Positions 60,782 through 64,000 of a stretch of 64,000 nt of DNA are shown here, in pieces. Position 1 is the stretch's first letter. The number at the start of each line of letters is the position of its first letter. The position numbers and the translations under genes are program-made. Source of the stretch: Paenibacillus antri (GTDB lineage: Bacteria > Bacillota > Bacilli > Paenibacillales > YIM-B00363); assembly GCF_005765165.1 (NCBI RefSeq), contig NZ_VCIW01000001.1:62001-126000 (forward strand). The letters are read 5' to 3'. Under the pieces are notes generated by a model. That model saw only the letters and a list, made by a program, of their open reading frames with translations. It made no database searches and was not told the DNA's origin.

Positions 60782-62218
60782 ATGTCTATCAGTACGACGA
60801 TGATCTATCGCATCGAGATGAATACGGAGCAAGTCACGTTCGGGGAAGTCGCGACGGCGGTGAACGGGGCGGGCGGCGACGTGATCGCCGTGGACGTCAT
60901 CCGCGCCGGGAAGCCTTATACCGTCCGGGATATTACCGTACAGCTGAAAGTCGACGTTCACCGGCGCGTGGCCGAAGCCGTCGCATCGCTTCCCGGCGTT
61001 CGGCTCGTCCACGAGTCGGACAGCACCTTCCTTGCACATCTCGGCGGCAAAATCGAAGTGGTGCCGAAGACGCCGATCAAGAACCGGGACGACTTGTCCA
61101 AGGTGTACACGCCGGGCGTCGCGCGGGTGAGCATGGCGATCCACGAGGACCCTTCCAAGGCGTTCACGTTAACAGCCAAGCGGAACACCGTCGCCGTCGT
61201 CACGGATGGCTCCGCGGTGCTGGGCCTCGGCAACATCGGACCCGAGGCCGCCATGCCGGTCATGGAAGGGAAAGCCGTGCTGTTCAAGCAGTTCGCCGAC
61301 GTCGACGCGTTCCCGATCTGCCTGCGGACGCAAGATCCTGACGAGATCGTCGAGATCGTGAAGGGCATCTCCCCTACGTTCGGCGGCATCAATCTGGAAG
61401 ATATCAGTTCTCCACGCTGCTTCGAGATCGAACGGCGTCTTCAGGAAGCGCTGGACATCCCGGTCTTTCATGACGACCAGCACGGCACCGCGGTCGTCAT
61501 GCTGGCCGGGCTGCTCAACGCGCTGCGGCTCGTCGGCAAGACGATCGAGACCGTCAAGGTCGTGGTTTGCGGCGTAGGCGCGGCAGGCGCCGCTTGCATC
61601 GAGATGCTGCTGGCCGCCGGCGCGCGGCGGCTGATCGCCGTGGATCGTTGCGGCGCGCTGCTGCCGGGCGTCGATTACGGACAGCCGACGTTGAACCGAA
61701 TCGCCGCCCGGACTAATCCCGAGCGGCTGAGCGGACCCGTCGACGAAGCGATCCGCGGCGCGGACGTGTTCATCGGCGTGTCCGGTCCGGGCGTGTTGAC
61801 CGTCGCCGACGTACGAAGCATGGCGCGGGACGCGATCGTCTTCGCCATGGCGAATCCGGAGCCGGAGATCGATCCCGAGCTGGCGGAGCCGTTCGTCCGC
61901 GTGCTGGCGACGGGCCGCAGCGACTACCCGAACCAAATCAACAACGTTCTCTGCTTCCCCGGCATTTTCCGCGGCGCGCTCGACTGCCGCGCTTCGCGCA
62001 TTAACGACGAGATGAAGCTGGCGGCCGCCAAAGCGATCGCTTCGCTCGTAACGGACGAGGAATTGAACGAGCAATACATCATTCCCAGCATTTTCAACGA
62101 AAAAGTGGTTAAACACGTGCAGGCGGCCGTCGTCGCCGCCGCCGTCCGAACCGGCGTCGCCAAGCGGATTCCTCCCGAGTACCCGATGGAAGTCGGCATG
62201 AGCGTCGTCCTTCCGTAA
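60782..62218 (+). CDS. NAD(P)-dependent malic enzyme with N-terminal ACT domain
   Basis: The 478-residue enzyme has an ACT regulatory domain at 1-85 and the compact bacterial malic enzyme core: 'KVYTPGVARV', 'TDGSAVLGLGNIGPEAAMPVMEGKAVLFK', 'LEDISSPRCFEIE', 'FHDDQHGTAVV', Rossmann 'VVCGVGAAGAACIE' and 'YPNQINNVLCFPGIFRGA'. (Only the key parts of these blocks are cited.) It decarboxylates malate to pyruvate, completing the route from glyoxylate through malate synthase. It begins 20 bp after the FAH gene behind AAGGGGG, so both share the IclR-controlled promoter. Confidence 0.93.
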   Translation: MSISTTMIYRIEMNTEQVTFGEVATAVNGAGGDVIAVDVIRAGKPYTVRDITVQLKVDVHRRVAEAVASLPGVRLVHESDSTFLAHLGGKIEVVPKTPIKNRDDLSKVYTPGVARVSMAIHEDPSKAFTLTAKRNTVAVVTDGSAVLGLGNIGPEAAMPVMEGKAVLFKQFADVDAFPICLRTQDPDEIVEIVKGISPTFGGINLEDISSPRCFEIERRLQEALDIPVFHDDQHGTAVVMLAGLLNALRLVGKTIETVKVVVCGVGAAGAACIEMLLAAGARRLIAVDRCGALLPGVDYGQPTLNRIAARTNPERLSGPVDEAIRGADVFIGVSGPGVLTVADVRSMARDAIVFAMANPEPEIDPELAEPFVRVLATGRSDYPNQINNVLCFPGIFRGALDCRASRINDEMKLAAAKAIASLVTDEELNEQYIIPSIFNEKVVKHVQAAVVAAAVRTGVAKRIPPEYPMEVGMSVVLP

Positions 62219-62353
62219 TACCGGCGTTTCGGCAGCGCCATCCATTTTCAATCAGCGGAACAACTCGTAAAGAAATGCCGCGCGCGTCCGCTCGCACGCG
62301 TTGCCGGCGGAGGCGTTCGGGATCGGGTGACGGCGGGGTCGCGGCGAGGGGGA

Positions 62354-63316
62354 TTATCGGTTCACGACGTTTACCGGGGCGCCGGCTTGATATGCGCTTA
62401 TATTTCGAACGACGGATTGCAGCAACCGGCTCCGCGCCTCCTGCGTCGCCCATGCCACATGCGGCGTGATCACGCAGCGCTTCGCCGACGCCAGCGGGTG
62501 ATCCGGATCCGGTGGCTCCGCCGACAAGACGTCCAGGCCCGCGCCGGCGATCCTCCCCTCGTTCAAGGCGTCTGCAAGATCCCGCTCCGCGATCAGCTTG
62601 CCGCGGGCCGTATTGATCAACAATGCCCCGGGCTTCATCATAGCGATCGTCGACGCGTTGATCATCCCTTCCGTCTCGGCGGTTAACGGGCAATGCAAGC
62701 TGACGACGTCGGAAACGGAAAACAGCTCGTGCAAGCCCACCCAGGCGAAATCCGGGGACGGAAGCTCCGTCGGGGGCGACCTGCGGTACGCGGCGACCTT
62801 CATGCCGAATCCATGGGCAATCCGAGCCGTTCGTTCCCCGATCGCTCCGTACCCGACGATGCCCATCGTCTTCCCCTCGAGCTCCGCCAGCGAAGACATC
62901 CGGCGGCACCAGTCGCCGCTTCGGCTCCACTCCCCGTCCGTCACGGATCGGGAATGGAGACCGACCTGATTAGTGAGCTCTAAGAGGAGCGCGAACACGT
63001 GCTGAGCGACCGAAGCGGAACCGTAGCCGGGGACGTTCGTTACGATCATGCCGCGCTCGCGCGCCGCCTTCGTATCCACGACGTCGTACCCCGTGGCGAG
63101 CAGGCCGATATAGCCCAATTCCGGCAGCTTCGACAACACGTCTCCAGGTAGGCGCGTCTTATTGGTCAGGATGATATGCGCGCCCCGGGCTCGTTCCATG
63201 ACTTGCTCAGGAGACGTGCGCTCGAACACTTGCAACTTTCCGAGCGCGCCCAACGGCGCCCAGTCGAGATCGCCCGGATTCAGAGCATAACCGTCCAAAA
63301 CGACGATGTTCAACAT
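62354..63316 (-). CDS. D-2-hydroxyacid dehydrogenase (glycerate/hydroxypyruvate reductase-like)
   Basis: The 320-residue NAD-binding enzyme has 'MGIVGYGAIGERTA', catalytic arginine in 'INTARGKLI', glutamate in 'LDVLSAEPPD' and histidine in 'VITPHVAWA'. 'LLATGYDVVDTKAARERG' is typical of the HprA glycerate dehydrogenase group, which interconverts hydroxypyruvate/glyoxylate and glycerate/glycolate. ATG follows GAGGGGGGA. It is convergent with the malic enzyme gene and follows the Rieske gene on the minus strand across a long hairpin. Confidence 0.88.
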   Translation of the reverse strand: MLNIVVLDGYALNPGDLDWAPLGALGKLQVFERTSPEQVMERARGAHIILTNKTRLPGDVLSKLPELGYIGLLATGYDVVDTKAARERGMIVTNVPGYGSASVAQHVFALLLELTNQVGLHSRSVTDGEWSRSGDWCRRMSSLAELEGKTMGIVGYGAIGERTARIAHGFGMKVAAYRRSPPTELPSPDFAWVGLHELFSVSDVVSLHCPLTAETEGMINASTIAMMKPGALLINTARGKLIAERDLADALNEGRIAGAGLDVLSAEPPDPDHPLASAKRCVITPHVAWATQEARSRLLQSVVRNISAYQAGAPVNVVNR

Positions 63317-63339
63317 GGATCCCCCCTCGTTGCATAGAG

Positions 63340-63383
63340 ATGGAACCTCTCTTCGTCCCGGATCGGACGAAGAGAGGTTCCAT
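63340..63383. terminator. Perfect 19-bp hairpin between Rieske and dehydrogenase genes
   Basis: ATGGAACCTCTCTTCGTCC and its exact complement enclose a 6-base loop. Neither side has a T tract, so this may be a processing or attenuation hairpin rather than a full terminator. Confidence 0.65.
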
Positions 63384-63394
63384 ACGTTGTACGA

Positions 63395-63805
63395 TTAGAT
63401 GTATACGACGACTTTATTCGCCTCGATCTGCACCCTATAAGTTTCTACCGAAGGCTCTTCTTGCTCTTCCCGCACTTCTTCCACGGCCACCTCGTACGTC
63501 TTCACCAAGCATTTGTGCGGATCGAACAAGGATTTGCCGTTGGTCAGATCGAATTCCCAGCCATGCCAAGGACAGCGAATAATTTCTCCTTCGCGCGCAT
63601 ACCGGTACTCGCCCGGCTTAGAGGGTAAATTCGTTCCCTTGATCGGACCGGCGCACAGCGGCGCCGCCTGGTGAGGACAACTGTTCTTCAGGGCGTAGTA
63701 AGCGCCGTTCACATTAAATACGCCGATGCTTCGATTTTCCAGCGTTACGATCTTACGGGACCCCGGCGGAAGCTCCGCGGCATTCCCGACGACATGTCTT
63801 CCCAC
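63395..63805 (-). CDS. Small Rieske [2Fe-2S] protein
   Basis: The 136-residue protein has both cluster motifs: CPHQAAPLC (Cys-x-His) and CPWHGWEF (Cys-x-x-His), with the intervening 'GEYRYAREGEIIR'. It is about the size of a Rieske ferredoxin that feeds electrons to an oxygenase, and has no oxygenase domain. I start it at GTG 63803-63805, nine bases after GGGAGGAA; the longer frame to 63928 would overlap the upstream amidohydrolase gene. Confidence 0.88.
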   Translation of the reverse strand: MGRHVVGNAAELPPGSRKIVTLENRSIGVFNVNGAYYALKNSCPHQAAPLCAGPIKGTNLPSKPGEYRYAREGEIIRCPWHGWEFDLTNGKSLFDPHKCLVKTYEVAVEEVREEQEEPSVETYRVQIEANKVVVYI

Positions 63806-63828
63806 TTCGCACCATTCCTCCCGACGCT

Positions 63829-64000
63829 CTACAATTTGTAAAATTCCTTCGCGTTCTCGTAGAAGATCCGCCGCGCCATGGCGTCCGGCAGCTTGGGAAA
63901 CGCGTGCTTCGGCGAATCGAAATCCCAATGCGGGTAGTCGCTCGCGAACATGAGGATATGCTCCGCGTCCATCATCGTCAACATTTGGAGCAGATGGCCG
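63829..64000 (-). CDS. Amidohydrolase (amidohydrolase-2 family), 3' part only
   Basis: The last 56 codons of a gene that enters from beyond the right edge. The readable tail contains 'LMFASDYPHWDFDSP' and 'RRIFYENAKEFYKL', the C-terminal metal-binding aspartate block and end of the amidohydrolase-2/ACMSD-like family. The gene stops 23 bp before the Rieske start, so the two are in one operon. Substrate unknown; the family decarboxylates or hydrolyses small cyclic or aromatic acids. Confidence 0.82.
   Translation of the reverse strand, partial: GHLLQMLTMMDAEHILMFASDYPHWDFDSPKHAFPKLPDAMARRIFYENAKEFYKL

Overview
The window reads as a chromosomal segment of a Gram-positive, SLH-layered member of the Paenibacillaceae (Paenibacillus/Cohnella type). 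Reasons: YesM/YesN-style two-component systems with AraC-type response regulators, LplB/YtcP-type sugar ABC permeases without a local ATPase, lipoprotein solute-binding proteins, three C-terminal SLH repeats on a giant exoprotein, strong GGAGG ribosome sites with frequent GTG/TTG starts, and perfect CcpA cre sites. Genus assignment is inference. Nearly every gene serves plant- or microbe-derived polysaccharide and acid-sugar use.

Layout: (1) 1-8.0 kb: stalk-domain exoprotein, AraC regulator divergent from a GH2 beta-glucuronidase-like enzyme across a symmetric promoter, an MFS sugar carrier, a rhamnogalacturonan-acetylesterase-like enzyme, a DUF2062 protein and an SGNH hydrolase. (2) 8.1-19.9 kb: an operon of large GH35-like enzyme, two permeases and a lipoprotein binding protein, preceded by a sensor triad (binding protein, histidine kinase, response regulator). 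The response regulator carries a C-terminal ricin-type beta-trefoil. Both units start with perfect cre sites. (3) 20.1-21.1 kb: an AT-rich pair of small membrane proteins. (4) 21.3-32.6 kb: a second system (two permeases, binding protein, YesM-like kinase, YesN-like regulator) plus GH88 unsaturated glucuronyl hydrolase, GH35 beta-galactosidase and GH29 alpha-L-fucosidase. Three promoters here share an upstream motif at an identical distance from the -10 box, and a fourth is similar. (5) 33.0-43.8 kb: one 3612-residue subtilase/SLH surface protein. (6) 44.2-45.0 kb: GH43 enzyme. (7) 45.4-56.5 kb: a nine-gene acid-sugar operon: two permeases, binding protein, two enolase-superfamily dehydratase-like enzymes, a tartrate/isopropylmalate-type dehydrogenase, a membrane-tethered AraC regulator and two paralogous helical proteins of unknown function that flank the binding protein. 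(8) 56.7-64.0 kb: malate synthase G divergent from an IclR regulator, then an FAH-family enzyme, malic enzyme, 2-hydroxyacid dehydrogenase, Rieske protein and the tail of an amidohydrolase. Three near-identical 16-bp palindromes mark a local IclR regulon.

Working together (inference): secreted and cytoplasmic glycosidases release galactose, fucose, arabinose/xylose and (unsaturated) uronic acids from a heteropolysaccharide. ABC systems import the oligomers. The dehydratases and dehydrogenases degrade aldonic/aldaric acids, and the C2 product glyoxylate enters central metabolism through malate synthase and malic enzyme. The best candidates for something undescribed are the response regulator-ricin fusion, the paralogous unknown pair in the acid-sugar operon, and the shared promoter architecture. 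No tRNA, rRNA, CRISPR array, insertion sequence or prophage gene was seen.
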